Positions 1 through 8,057 of a stretch of DNA of 64,000 nt are shown here, piece after piece. The stretch lies in the NCBI GenBank assembly GCA_021799275.1, contig JAJZAT010000003.1, positions 98,392-162,391 on the forward strand, given 5' to 3'. The notes beneath the pieces were generated by a model, which was not told the origin of the DNA, made no database searches, and worked only from the letters and a program-made list of their open reading frames with translations. Within the stretch, counting starts at the first letter, position 1. Each line of letters opens with the position of its first letter. This DNA is from Bacillota bacterium (lineage in GTDB: Bacteria; Bacillota; Sulfobacillia; JAJZYS01; JAJYTV01). The translations under genes and the position numbers were made by a program.

Positions 1-1407
1 CGCCATCGCGAGACGTTCGGTCTCGCCTTCGACACCCGCCAGGAGATCGCGCCCGTCTACCGCGAGGCGGTGGGAGGCCGCCGCGGCGGCGGTGCGCCTC
101 CGGCCGAGCAGCTCCTGCGCCGACATCTCGAGGGTGCAAGGCTCAAGGGCGCGCGCAGCCCGTTCGGCGAGCGCCTGCTTCAGGTCTGCCTTGAGGGCCG
201 CGACCGCTTCGGCGACCCGCGGAATCTCTACCTGGTGGCCGAGTTCTTCGGCACGCACCCCGATCTCCTGCTCGTCGCGGAGGGGCACGTCGTCTGGGCG
301 CTCTATGCGCGCCGCCGGGATCCTGGCTCCCCTTACACCCTCCCGGGACCGAGGCTCCTGCCGCCCTCGCGGCGCCTCCCCGCCTATCGTCTCCCGCCCG
401 ACGAAATCATGCGCCTCGCCGCCGCGGGCCGCTTCTCGCCCGTCCTCGTGGAGCTTGACGGCCAGCCGACGCAAGCCCTGCCCTTCGCTCCGCGGGACGG
501 GGCGACGAAGGAGCTTCCGGATCTGCTCCACGGTCTCTCCCTGGTCGCGGCGCACGAGATCCGGCGCCGGCGCGAGCATGACCTCAGGCAGAGCCTCAGC
601 CGGGCCCTCGCGCAGCGCATCGCCGCGCGCGAGACCGCCCTCGCACGCAAGGAGGAGGAGTACCTCGAGACCCATGGCGCCGAGGACCTGAGGCTAGACG
701 GCGAGAGTCTCAAGGCGGGCCTGCACCTCGTCGGGGCCGGCCAGGGCGAGGCGCTGCTGCCGGACGTGGAGGAGCCGGATCGCCTGCGGCGCGTCACGCT
801 CGATCCGCAGCTCGGTCCCAGCGAGAACATGGCCCTGATCTTCCGCCGCTACCGCAAGCTCAAAAGCCGACAGAGCTATCTCGGCGGGGACCTCGAGCGC
901 CTGCGCGAGGAACTGGGGGAACTGGAGCGGCTGCGCGAGGAGGTCGCGAGGGCTGACGGGCTGCAGGCCCTCGAGGACCTGCGTCCCGCCATCGTGGCCA
1001 CACGCGAGGGCAGCCGGCAGGGCAAGGACCAGGGACCTTTGCGTTTTCGCACCGCCGGCGGGCACGAGGTCCTGGTCGGACGCAGCGCCAAGGAGAACGA
1101 CCAGCTGACCCGTTCCGCGCGGCCAAGCGACCTCTGGTTCCACACCAAGGACAGGCAGGGGGCGCACTGCATCCTGCGTCCCTTGCCCGGGCGCGCCGTC
1201 GGCGCCCCGGACCGGCTCGAGGCGGCGCTCCTGGCGGCCTACTATTCGAAGCAGCGGCGCTCGAGCCAGGTGCCGGTCGACTACACCTTTGTCCGTCATG
1301 TGCGCAGGCCGCGCGGGGCCGCGCCCGGATTCGTCCTCTACGACCACCACGAGACGCTCTTCGTCACGCCGAGCGACGAGGCGATCGCCCGCATCAGGGA
1401 CCGGTGA
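1..1407 (+). CDS. rqcH: NFACT family protein (RqcH/Rqc2-like), 5' end cut by the window
   Basis: The frame is open from base 1, so the gene begins upstream; 468 residues are visible, about 100 short of the usual length. The middle part (roughly residues 180-320 of the visible protein) is rich in Glu, Arg and Leu and should form the coiled coil. The C-terminal NFACT-R (DUF814) domain carries SARPSDLWFHTKDRQGAHC, close to the family signature. Family members bind stalled 50S subunits carrying peptidyl-tRNA and recruit tRNA-Ala to add C-terminal alanine tails, or act as fibronectin-binding proteins (FbpA); the first role is the likelier here. The stop overlaps the convergent GH18 gene by 14 bases. 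Confidence 0.85.
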   Translation, partial: RHRETFGLAFDTRQEIAPVYREAVGGRRGGGAPPAEQLLRRHLEGARLKGARSPFGERLLQVCLEGRDRFGDPRNLYLVAEFFGTHPDLLLVAEGHVVWALYARRRDPGSPYTLPGPRLLPPSRRLPAYRLPPDEIMRLAAAGRFSPVLVELDGQPTQALPFAPRDGATKELPDLLHGLSLVAAHEIRRRREHDLRQSLSRALAQRIAARETALARKEEEYLETHGAEDLRLDGESLKAGLHLVGAGQGEALLPDVEEPDRLRRVTLDPQLGPSENMALIFRRYRKLKSRQSYLGGDLERLREELGELERLREEVARADGLQALEDLRPAIVATREGSRQGKDQGPLRFRTAGGHEVLVGRSAKENDQLTRSARPSDLWFHTKDRQGAHCILRPLPGRAVGAPDRLEAALLAAYYSKQRRSSQVPVDYTFVRHVRRPRGAAPGFVLYDHHETLFVTPSDEAIARIRDR

Positions 1408-2509
1408 GGTAGCTCCAGATGCTCGGATCCTCGAGCCCGAGGCGCCAGAGCACGATGCCGCGCAGGCCGTAGCCCGACGCCAGCCGGACCTTGCTCTCGA
1501 AGTCCGTGAGGCCGGCGTAGTAGGCGATGTGGCGCACGCCGTCCTGCCAGTAGACGAGGTCCTGCGCGGACGGCGACTCGCCGTGCTGCAGCGCGATCTG
1601 GCGGAATGCCGCGAACGAGAGGCCCTGGGCTGTGCTCGAGCCGCCCCAGTCGTAGCCGTAGAGGGGTATGCCGAGCACGACGCGCCGCGGCGGGATGGTG
1701 CGCGCAGCGAAGTTCGCCACCTGCTGCACCCACGCGGTGCTGTCGATCGGGCCGGCGCTGCCTCCGGCGTAGTGCTGGTCGTAGGCCATGACCATGACGA
1801 GGTCGGCCTCCTTGCCGAGCGCCTTGTAGTCGTAGGCGCCGGTCCAGGAGTTCCCGGGCTCGTCCTGGGTCTCCGCGGGCACGGAAAGTGTCAGGTAGTA
1901 GCCGTAGCGGTGCAAGAGATCCGCAATCTGCCCGACAAAGCTCGTGTAGGCCTGCCGATCGTTCGGCGGCACGCCCTCGAAGTCGAGATTGATCCCGTCG
2001 AAGCCTTCCGTCTCGCACAGGCCCAGGAGGCTTTCCATGGCGCGGCGGGAGGCCACGGGACTCTGCAGCAGGGGACCCAGGACCTGTCCACCGTACTGGT
2101 TCTGCTGGACGAGCGCGAAGACCCAGAGATCGTGGTCCCGCGCGTACTGCAGCACCCGCTCGTCGGGCTGTCCGGTGATCGCGCCGTTGGCCCAGATGGT
2201 GTACCAGTCGGGCACGATGCCGGACAGGAGATGTGCGTCCTGCTCCAAGGTCTTGTAGCCGGCTCCGCCGGCGCCGCCCTCGTAGTAGCCGAGCACCAGG
2301 GGCGTCGGCAGCCCGGCCGCGTGCGGTGCCCCGAGCACGACCGGCGCAGGCGCCACGCCATGGCCACCTACCGGCGAGAAGAGCGCGTCGACCTCATGGG
2401 CCACGCGTCCCAGCACCTCATGTTGCAAGAAGGCCCCCGCCGCAATGATCGCACCGACCAGTACGGCGAGGGCAAGGACTTGCCTTATGTCGATGAAGCC
2501 GCGCCGCAC
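1394..2509 (-). CDS. Glycoside hydrolase family 18 protein (YaaH/chitinase-like), membrane-anchored
   Basis: This 371-residue protein has an N-terminal hydrophobic anchor (about residues 10-28) and then a TIM-barrel of the GH18 family. The catalytic signature DGINLDFE lies at residues 171-178, with E178 as the predicted acid. LVMVMAYDQHY and GIPLYGYDW match later conserved strands. In spore formers such proteins (YaaH, YdhD, YvbX) often act on spore cortex or cell-wall glycans, so a role in spores or wall remodelling is an inference; chitinase activity is not excluded. The start is GTG, preceded by a G-rich Shine-Dalgarno stretch (AAGGTGGGGGG). No SLH or LysM domain is seen. Confidence 0.85.
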   Translation of the reverse strand: MRRGFIDIRQVLALAVLVGAIIAAGAFLQHEVLGRVAHEVDALFSPVGGHGVAPAPVVLGAPHAAGLPTPLVLGYYEGGAGGAGYKTLEQDAHLLSGIVPDWYTIWANGAITGQPDERVLQYARDHDLWVFALVQQNQYGGQVLGPLLQSPVASRRAMESLLGLCETEGFDGINLDFEGVPPNDRQAYTSFVGQIADLLHRYGYYLTLSVPAETQDEPGNSWTGAYDYKALGKEADLVMVMAYDQHYAGGSAGPIDSTAWVQQVANFAARTIPPRRVVLGIPLYGYDWGGSSTAQGLSFAAFRQIALQHGESPSAQDLVYWQDGVRHIAYYAGLTDFESKVRLASGYGLRGIVLWRLGLEDPSIWSYLTGP

Positions 2510-2575
2510 GGGCTTCCCCCCACCTTCAGGGTTCGCCCATGCCTATGCGCCAGGGTGCCGTCCCATGCGGGTCGC

Positions 2576-2977
2576 CTAGGCGTCTGGTCGCCTGGCCACC
2601 GCCTCGATCTCCACGAGCTGGTCCTGGTAGCCGAGAAAGGTGACGCCGAGCAGGGTACTGGGCGCGGGGTGCGCTTCGAAGAACGCCTCCACGACCCGCC
2701 AGGCCTCGATGAGATCGCGGCGTTCCCGGGCGGCCACATAGACCGTCGTCTTCAGGACGTCCGCGAGCCCGCAGCCTGCCTCGGCGAGGGCACGCTCCAG
2801 GTTGTCACAGGCCCGCTGCATCTGCGCCGGGACGTCCCCCGGGCCAACGACAGCACCTTCCTCGTCCAGCGGGCAGGCACCGGCTGTAAAGACGAGGCCC
2901 GTCCCCTCCGCGACCGCGGCGTACGCATACGGTGCGCCCGGATAGAGAACGCCTGGTCCTACCAGCGACACAGCCAT
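2576..2977 (-). CDS. RidA/YjgF/YER057c family protein
   Basis: This 133-residue protein matches the RidA fold along its length: YPGAPYAYAAVAEGTGLVF near the N-terminus, the central LADVLKTTVYV segment and the terminal VEIEAVA strand. Classical RidA deaminates reactive enamine/imine intermediates from PLP enzymes. The Arg normally found in the motif before the last strand (P-x-R-S/T) is absent here: the sequence reads PAPSTLLGV. It may therefore belong to another Rid subgroup without standard deaminase activity. The ATG at 2977 has AGAGGAG nine bases upstream; the long upstream extension of the frame does not look like protein. It lies 190 bases downstream of the glutaredoxin-like gene on the same strand. 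Confidence 0.8.
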   Translation of the reverse strand: MAVSLVGPGVLYPGAPYAYAAVAEGTGLVFTAGACPLDEEGAVVGPGDVPAQMQRACDNLERALAEAGCGLADVLKTTVYVAARERRDLIEAWRVVEAFFEAHPAPSTLLGVTFLGYQDQLVEIEAVARRPDA

Positions 2978-3167
2978 CTGCGTCACGCTCCTCTGCTGAA
3001 CATCCAGGCACTCTTCGCAACCTCGGTACAGCACGAACCCGCGCCCGTGAGGAGCAGGCCGAAGGGCTTCGGCAAGCGCCCGGAACCCTGCGCGGGTTCT
3101 GCGTCGCCCAAGGCTGTGCGAGCCACTCCCCAAGGCAGACGGATGCCGAGGGTACGCAAGCGGCCCT

Positions 3168-3419
3168 TCAGGCCCGGCTCGCTCCCCCTTCGGCCAGGAT
3201 GGCCTCCTCGTAGGCTCCCGGGTCGAAACCGACCAGCACCCGGTCGCCGAACTGGGTGACCGGCACCGTCCGCGCGTCCGTGAGCTGGCGCATTTCCCGC
3301 ATATATCTGCTGCTCGTGAGGATGTTCCGCTCCTCCCACTTGACTCCTCTCGCCGAGAGGAAACGCCGCGCCTGGGCGCAGTGCGGTCAGAGCGGAACGA
3401 CGTACATGACGACCGACAT
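3168..3419 (-). CDS. Glutaredoxin-like protein with in-frame TGA at the active site (candidate selenoprotein)
   Basis: Read through one internal TGA (3387-3389, codon 11) this is an 83-residue glutaredoxin/NrdH-type protein. The active site reads VVPL-U-PHC, where the usual motif is C-P-x-C. The cis-Pro segment RTVPVTQFGDRVLVGFDP is intact, as is the following helix (PGAYEEAIL). Family members are small cytosolic thiol-disulfide oxidoreductases. Only the redox Cys codon is changed (TGC to TGA), and the frame shows no other lesion, which is the pattern of selenocysteine. A hairpin with a GGC loop lies 32 bases after the TGA. The ATG has GGGAGG upstream, and the gene starts 57 bases after the exported-protein gene. 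The alternative is a pseudogene by one substitution; the selenocysteine machinery lies outside this window. Confidence 0.7.
3345..3361 (-). promoter_or_regulatory. Candidate bacterial SECIS hairpin
   Basis: On the minus-strand RNA the 7-bp arms TCCTCTC and GAGAGGA enclose the loop GGC. The loop begins 32 bases after the UGA, inside the range reported for bacterial SECIS elements (about 16-37 bases), and its 5' side carries GG, the feature read by SelB. A second short hairpin (GCGCC-CA-GGCGC, 3368-3379) lies between UGA and this one. The assignment is inference from geometry only. Confidence 0.45.
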
Positions 3420-3476
3420 CTTGGAACCTGCCTCCCTCCGCCGTCTCCGACATGCTGGGCCAATTGGCCCCGGCGC

Positions 3477-4460
3477 TCACTCGACCTGCAGCGCCAGCTT
3501 GAGCGTATTCCCGCCAGCGGTGATAACGACCGGCCAGTTGCCCGGCGTCGTCCGGCTGCCGACTTTCCACGACCAGGCGACGTGGCCCTCGCCGTCCGCC
3601 TGCTTCGCCACGAGACCGGCTGCCCGGCTCGGCCCGCTCGCGTACAGGGCCTCGATCGCCGCCGTCACTCCCGGAGTCGTGCGGATCTCCACGCTGGCGT
3701 ACTGGCCCGGCGCCACCCGAAGCATCGAGGCGACAACCGCCAGCCCCTTGGCGGAACCCGTGAGGCCAGTGCTGCCGCCGGTCTCCGCACTTCCCTTCGG
3801 GCAGTCCCGGTCGCCGTTGCCGCAGATCCCAGTGGTGACGGACGCGGCGGCCGCCGCCTTGGTGAACGCGATCGTGCCACGGCCGTTGACGATCCAGGCC
3901 GGGTGGATCTCGTTCCAGTCGTGGTCCTTGTCGTCCACCCAGGCACCCCAGACGGTGATGGCCTGCCCAACCGCCGGCACCCGGACGTGCGGCTGATCCA
4001 TGGGGATGATCTCGACGACGAGGTTGCCGCCTTGGTATCGGTCGTTGCCGCGTGAGAGCAGTCCCTTGTACCTCGGTGCCAGCCGCACGTCCAGATGCCA
4101 GTCGTGGTCGGCCTCCCGCCGCTCGCTCACGACGACTCCGGCCGCCGTCCTGCAAAAAGACAGCAGCTTGAACCGGTAGGTATGGTAGACGCCCGCGGAC
4201 CAGTCGGGGCGACACTGTGGGCGAGCGTGGCTCGCAGCGATGGACGCGAAGGCTTTCGCCGAGTCCACCGGCGACAGCGCCAAAGACCGCAAGCCGGCGC
4301 CGGCCGCCTGCGCCGGCCCGACGGCCGCAAGCACCAAGGTCAGGGCCCCTAGGGCCACCGGCAGACGCCGCGCCAGCCTACGCGGCCGCAGGCCGCTGCG
4401 CAAGGCCGCAAGAACGAGGCCGGCGGAGAGGAACAGCCATACCGCGATCGACACCGACAC
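3477..4460 (-). CDS. Exported protein of unknown function with a WNEIHPAW segment
   Basis: Not recognised as a named family. The GTG at 4460 has AGGAG at the right distance and gives 327 residues. Two hydrophobic stretches occur in the first 55 residues, the second resembling a signal peptide ending AQA-AG, so the rest is probably outside the membrane. Five Cys follow (CRPDW, FCRTAAG, and GICGNGDRDCPKG), suggesting disulfides. The middle has HDWHLDVRL and DKDHDWNEIHPAWIVNG, His/Asp/Trp-rich segments that could bind metal or form a small beta domain. The C-terminal 100 residues look like an Ig-like beta-sandwich. It is followed on the same strand by the glutaredoxin-like gene. Confidence 0.6.
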   Translation of the reverse strand: MSVSIAVWLFLSAGLVLAALRSGLRPRRLARRLPVALGALTLVLAAVGPAQAAGAGLRSLALSPVDSAKAFASIAASHARPQCRPDWSAGVYHTYRFKLLSFCRTAAGVVVSERREADHDWHLDVRLAPRYKGLLSRGNDRYQGGNLVVEIIPMDQPHVRVPAVGQAITVWGAWVDDKDHDWNEIHPAWIVNGRGTIAFTKAAAAASVTTGICGNGDRDCPKGSAETGGSTGLTGSAKGLAVVASMLRVAPGQYASVEIRTTPGVTAAIEALYASGPSRAAGLVAKQADGEGHVAWSWKVGSRTTPGNWPVVITAGGNTLKLALQVE

Positions 4461-4504
4461 GCGACCATCTCCTGATTCTCCGGGGGGCGTCCGCAAGGCG
4501 CTAC

Positions 4505-4538
4505 GCGAACCACCCAGCCGCAGGGCCGGGTGGTTCGC
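4505..4538 (-). terminator. Hairpin downstream of nfo
   Basis: A perfect 11-bp inverted repeat (GCGAACCACCC / GGGTGGTTCGC) lies between the nfo stop and the start of the exported-protein gene. No strong T tract follows, so it may be a weak terminator or an RNA-stabilising hairpin. Confidence 0.6.
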
Positions 4539-4554
4539 ATCGCGCGCCCATGCT

Positions 4555-5400
4555 CTACCCTGCCAGTTCCTTGGCGATCGCGATCTCCGCGCCATACTCC
4601 TTCCAGTCGTCCACCGGCGTCTCGAGGATCAGCGGCAGGCTGCGAATGAACTCGTTGCGCAGGATGGCCCCAATGCCGTCGCGTCCGATCTGGCCCTGGC
4701 CGAGCTTCTCGTGCCGGTCCCGGTGGGAGCCGAGGGGCTGCTTCGAGTCGTTGAGGTGCATGGCGCGGACGTGCTCGAGGCCGACGATGTCCTCGAGCTC
4801 CCCCACCATGTGCGCAACGCCTGCCGGCGTACGCAGGTCGTAACCCGCGGCGAACAGGTGGCAGCTGTCGAGGCAGACGCCGAGACGCTGGTCCTGCACG
4901 CGGTCGAGCACCTCGCGGATCTGCTGGAACGTGCAGCCCACTTCGCTGCCCTGGCCGGACATCGTCTCGATCAGCAGCATCGTCTCGCCGGTCGGCACCG
5001 CAAGCACGTCCTTGAGCGTCGCGACCAGCCTGTCGATCCCCGCTTCGGGCCCGTCCCCCTGGTGGCTCCCGGGATGGAAGTTGAGGAACTCGCCACCGAA
5101 GCTGCCCGCGCGCAGGAGGTCCTCGCGCAGCACCATGCGGGCGAACTCCGCCACCTTCGGGTCGCGGCCGGCCGGATTGACCGTGTACGGCAGGTGCCCG
5201 ACCGTGTCGCGCACGTCGGTTTCACGGCTCAGCACCTTGAAGCGCTCCGCCTCTTCCGCGGGGATCTGGCGCGCCGCGCCGCCGCGCGGGTTCCGCGTGA
5301 AGTACGCGAAGGTGTTGGCGCCGATCGCCTGCGCGTCGGCAATCGCCTTCGACAGGCCCTGGCTGATCGAAAGATGCGCCCCAAGCCTCAGTTGCGTCAT
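4555..5400 (-). CDS. nfo: Endonuclease IV (apurinic/apyrimidinic endonuclease)
   Basis: A 281-residue, full-length Nfo. It cleaves 5' of abasic sites in base excision repair and binds three zinc ions. The expected ligands are all present: H69, H109, E145, D178, H181, H215, D228, H230 and E260, in the motifs NFHPGSH, LIETMSGQG, CLDSCHLFAAGYD, HLNDSK and HRDRHEKLGQG. The ATG overlaps the stop of the upstream hydroxyacyl-CoA dehydrogenase gene by four bases (ATGA), so it is translationally coupled to a fatty-acid catabolism operon, an unexpected partner for a repair enzyme. Confidence 0.95.
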   Translation of the reverse strand: MTQLRLGAHLSISQGLSKAIADAQAIGANTFAYFTRNPRGGAARQIPAEEAERFKVLSRETDVRDTVGHLPYTVNPAGRDPKVAEFARMVLREDLLRAGSFGGEFLNFHPGSHQGDGPEAGIDRLVATLKDVLAVPTGETMLLIETMSGQGSEVGCTFQQIREVLDRVQDQRLGVCLDSCHLFAAGYDLRTPAGVAHMVGELEDIVGLEHVRAMHLNDSKQPLGSHRDRHEKLGQGQIGRDGIGAILRNEFIRSLPLILETPVDDWKEYGAEIAIAKELAG

Positions 5401-6257
5401 GAGGCGTAGTCGTAGAAGCCGGCGCCAGACTTGCGGCCCATGCGGCCGGCCCGCACCAGCTGGTGCAGCAGCAGCGGCGGCTTGTAGGCCGGATCGCCGA
5501 ACTCCCGGTAGAAGTAGTCCATCACGGCGTAGCAGACGTCAACGCCGGTGAAGTCGAGCAGGGTGAAGGGACCCATCGGATGGTTGAGGCCGAGCTTCAC
5601 GGCGGTGTCGACGTCCTCGACGCTCGCGACGCCCTCCTCCACCACCTTGCAGGCCTCCGCGAGGAACGGCATCAGCACGCGGTTGACGACGAAGCCCGGC
5701 TGGTCCTTCTGCACCGCGATCGGCGTCTTGCCGAGCTGCGTGGCGAACGCCTGGGCCTCGGCCATGGTCGCGTCGCTCGTGTTGTAGCCGCGCACCACCT
5801 CGACGAGCTTCATCACCTGCGCCGGGTTGAAGAAGTGCAGGCCGCAGGTGCGGTCGGGGCGCGCCGTGACGCGGCCGATCTCGGTGATCGACATCGAGGA
5901 GGTGTTCGTGGCGAGGATCACGCCGGGTCGCGCCACCTCGTCGAGGCGGCGGAAGATCGCCTTCTTGGCCTCGAGATCCTCGTAGATCGCCTCGACGCAG
6001 AGGTCCGCGCTGCCGAGGGCGTCGAGATCCTGCTCGAAGCTCAGCCGCGCGAACGTCTGCGCGGCCGCCTCCTCGGTCAGCCGTCCCTTGGCGACCGACC
6101 GCCGGTCGATTTCCCGGATGTAGTCCTGCGCGCGCGCAAGCTGCCGCGCATCCGTCTCCACCACGGTGACCTTCAGTCCCGACTGCGCCGCGACGTGCGC
6201 GATGCCCGATCCCATCGTGCCGGCGCCGACGACGCCTAGGGTGCGAATCTCCGCCAT
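5397..6257 (-). CDS. 3-hydroxybutyryl-CoA / 3-hydroxyacyl-CoA dehydrogenase
   Basis: This 286-residue enzyme oxidises 3-hydroxyacyl-CoA with NAD. The N-terminal Rossmann motif GVVGAGTMGSGIAHVAA is at residues 8-24, ATNTSSMSITEI follows, and HFFNPAQVMKLVEVV carries the catalytic His. The C-terminal helical dimerisation domain contains NHPMGPFTLLDFTGVD. Length and motifs match the stand-alone Hbd/MmgB/PaaH type without a crotonase domain. It lies 15 bases after the thiolase gene and overlaps nfo by four bases. With the thiolase and thioesterase it makes a short beta-oxidation or butyrate/poly-hydroxybutyrate type operon; the direction of flux cannot be told from sequence. Confidence 0.9.
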   Translation of the reverse strand: MAEIRTLGVVGAGTMGSGIAHVAAQSGLKVTVVETDARQLARAQDYIREIDRRSVAKGRLTEEAAAQTFARLSFEQDLDALGSADLCVEAIYEDLEAKKAIFRRLDEVARPGVILATNTSSMSITEIGRVTARPDRTCGLHFFNPAQVMKLVEVVRGYNTSDATMAEAQAFATQLGKTPIAVQKDQPGFVVNRVLMPFLAEACKVVEEGVASVEDVDTAVKLGLNHPMGPFTLLDFTGVDVCYAVMDYFYREFGDPAYKPPLLLHQLVRAGRMGRKSGAGFYDYAS

Positions 6258-6272
6258 GGTGCTCCTCCTCGC

Positions 6273-7442
6273 TCAGCTACGTTCGATCGCCATCGCGATG
6301 CCCTGGCCGCCGCCGATGCAGAGCGACGCCACGCCGCGCCGCAGACCCCGGCGCCGCAGCTGGTACGCGAGCGTCAGCAGCAGGCGAGCTCCGCTCGCCC
6401 CCACGGGATGGCCGAGCGCGACGGCCCCACCCTGCACGTTGGTGCGCTCGCGCGGCAGCGCAAGCTCCTTCTCCACCGCGAGGTACTGCGCCGCGAACGC
6501 CTCGTTCACCTCGAAGAGGTCGACCTCGTCGAGGCTCCAGCCGGCCATCTTGAGCGCGCCCCGGATCGCCTCGACCGGCCCGATGCCCATATAGCGCGGA
6601 TCGACGCCGACGGAGGCGTACCCGGCGATGCGCGCGAGCGGCTGGGCGCCCGCCCTCGTCACCGCTTCCTCGCCCGCCACGACGACGGCCGCGGCGCCGT
6701 CGTTGATGCCCGAGGCGTTCCCCGCCGTCACCGTGCCGTTCTGGCGGAAGCGCGCCGGGAGCTTCTGCAGCTTCTCCATGCTGGTTTCGCGCGGATGCTC
6801 ATCGCGGGTCACGTCGCCCTTCCTGGTCTCGACGGGCACGATCTCCTCGGCCATGAGGCCGTCCGCCATGGCCCGGAGCGCCCGCTGGTGGCTCTCGAGG
6901 CTGAAGGCGTCCTGCGCTTCGCGGGAGATCTCGTAGCGCTCCGCGAGGTTCTCCGCCGTGTCTGCCATCGCGCAGCCGCAGTAATCGTCCGTCAGGGTGT
7001 CCCAGAGGGCGTCCAGCACCTGCGCGCCACCGAGGCCCCAGCCGAACCGCACCCCCTGCAGATGGTAAGGCGCGTTCGACATCGACTCCGTGCCGCCGGC
7101 CAACGCCGCCTGCGCCTCGCCGAGCACGATCGCCTTGTAGGCCTGGACCGCAGCTTCGAGGCCGCTGCCGCAGAGCCGGTTGACCGTCAGGGCCGGCACC
7201 CGCTCGTCAAGGCCGGACTTGAGCGCCACATGGCGCGACAGATAGGCGGCGCCGCGGCCCGCCTGGATGACGTTGCCGAAGAAGCACGCGTCGATGGCGT
7301 CGGACGCGAAACCGCTGCGCGCGATCGCCCCCTTGGCCGCGTGCACCCCGAGGTCCAGCGCGGAGACGTCCTTCAATCCCCCACCGAAGCTGCCGAACGC
7401 CGTGCGCGCCCCCTCGACCACATAGACGCGGGCTGCGGCCAT
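6273..7442 (-). CDS. Acetyl-CoA C-acetyltransferase (thiolase)
   Basis: 389 residues, the usual length of a biosynthetic-type or degradative thiolase. The acyl-accepting Cys sits in VNRLCGSGLEA, the catalytic His in GHPVGASGARLL and the second Cys in CIGGGQGIAM. It condenses two acetyl-CoA or cleaves 3-ketoacyl-CoA. The ATG at 7442 overlaps the thioesterase stop (ATGA); the much longer open frame upstream is not coding. It is the second gene of the operon thioesterase-thiolase-dehydrogenase-nfo, which diverges from a GntR/FCD regulator. Confidence 0.93.
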   Translation of the reverse strand: MAAARVYVVEGARTAFGSFGGGLKDVSALDLGVHAAKGAIARSGFASDAIDACFFGNVIQAGRGAAYLSRHVALKSGLDERVPALTVNRLCGSGLEAAVQAYKAIVLGEAQAALAGGTESMSNAPYHLQGVRFGWGLGGAQVLDALWDTLTDDYCGCAMADTAENLAERYEISREAQDAFSLESHQRALRAMADGLMAEEIVPVETRKGDVTRDEHPRETSMEKLQKLPARFRQNGTVTAGNASGINDGAAAVVVAGEEAVTRAGAQPLARIAGYASVGVDPRYMGIGPVEAIRGALKMAGWSLDEVDLFEVNEAFAAQYLAVEKELALPRERTNVQGGAVALGHPVGASGARLLLTLAYQLRRRGLRRGVASLCIGGGQGIAMAIERS

Positions 7443-7915
7443 CACTCCGCCTCCTCCTTGCGATGCTTCTCCCGGAGCCGCAGGCGCTCGGTCCGCCGCT
7501 CGGCCGCCTGACGGAAGCGCAGGCGTTCCTCGTCGGTCTCGAGCTCGAGCCGGGGCACCTCGGTCGGCGCGCCCTGCTCGTCCACGGCGACCATGGTCAG
7601 ATAGGCCGTCGACGTCCGGCGCCGCTCCCCTGTCAGGAGATTCTCCGAAAAAACCGCCACCTGCGCTTCCATGGAGCTGCGGCCGACCCAGTTGAGCCAG
7701 GACCGCACGACGATCGCCTCGCCGACGTGCACCGGTCCCTTGAACTCCAGGCTGTCGGCCGACGCCGTGACGACATTGCAGCGCGCATGCCGAAAGCAGG
7801 TGATCGATGCCGCGATGTCCATGAGCTGCATGACGCGCCCGCCGAAGATCGTCCCGAGCGGGTTCGCGTCGTTCGGCATGACGATCTCCGTCATCTCCAC
7901 GCGCGAGTCCGACAC
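7442..7915 (-). CDS. Acyl-CoA thioesterase (hotdog fold, YkhA/YciA family)
   Basis: About 158 residues with one hotdog domain: MPNDANPLGTIFGGRVMQLMD is the family hallmark, with the Asn/Asp pair and Gly-rich helix start, followed by FKGPVHVGEAIVV. It hydrolyses acyl-CoA to free acid and CoA in the cytosol. The C-terminus is a charged helix (ERLRFRQAAERRTERLRLR). The start is uncertain: TTG at 7927, GTG at 7915 and ATG at 7894 are in frame. GTG is preferred because a TATATT -10-like element lies at 7926-7931, which would place TTG inside the promoter. It is the first gene of the operon. Confidence 0.88.
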   Translation of the reverse strand: MSDSRVEMTEIVMPNDANPLGTIFGGRVMQLMDIAASITCFRHARCNVVTASADSLEFKGPVHVGEAIVVRSWLNWVGRSSMEAQVAVFSENLLTGERRRTSTAYLTMVAVDEQGAPTEVPRLELETDEERLRFRQAAERRTERLRLREKHRKEEAE

Positions 7916-8057
7916 ATGCCTCGCCAATATACCACCACCAAACTGAAGCTACCGTTTCCCAGGGGTGAACACAAGGAGCGCGAACCGGGAGCCCTGCGCC
8001 CGAAATCGACGCGAAACGCCTCGCGCTCATGGTAGGATCGGCGTGGAGGGATGCGCC

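Noticed and set aside
3387..3389. TGA in the glutaredoxin-like frame as a simple nonsense mutation
   Set aside because: Not excluded, but the lesion falls exactly on the redox Cys codon, there is no other damage, and a SECIS-like hairpin follows, so selenocysteine is preferred.
2983..4215. A 410-codon minus-strand frame across the exported protein and glutaredoxin-like genes
   Set aside because: Its translation is low-complexity and Arg/Gly-rich, and the signal peptide, Cys pattern and ribosome-binding sites belong to the other frames.
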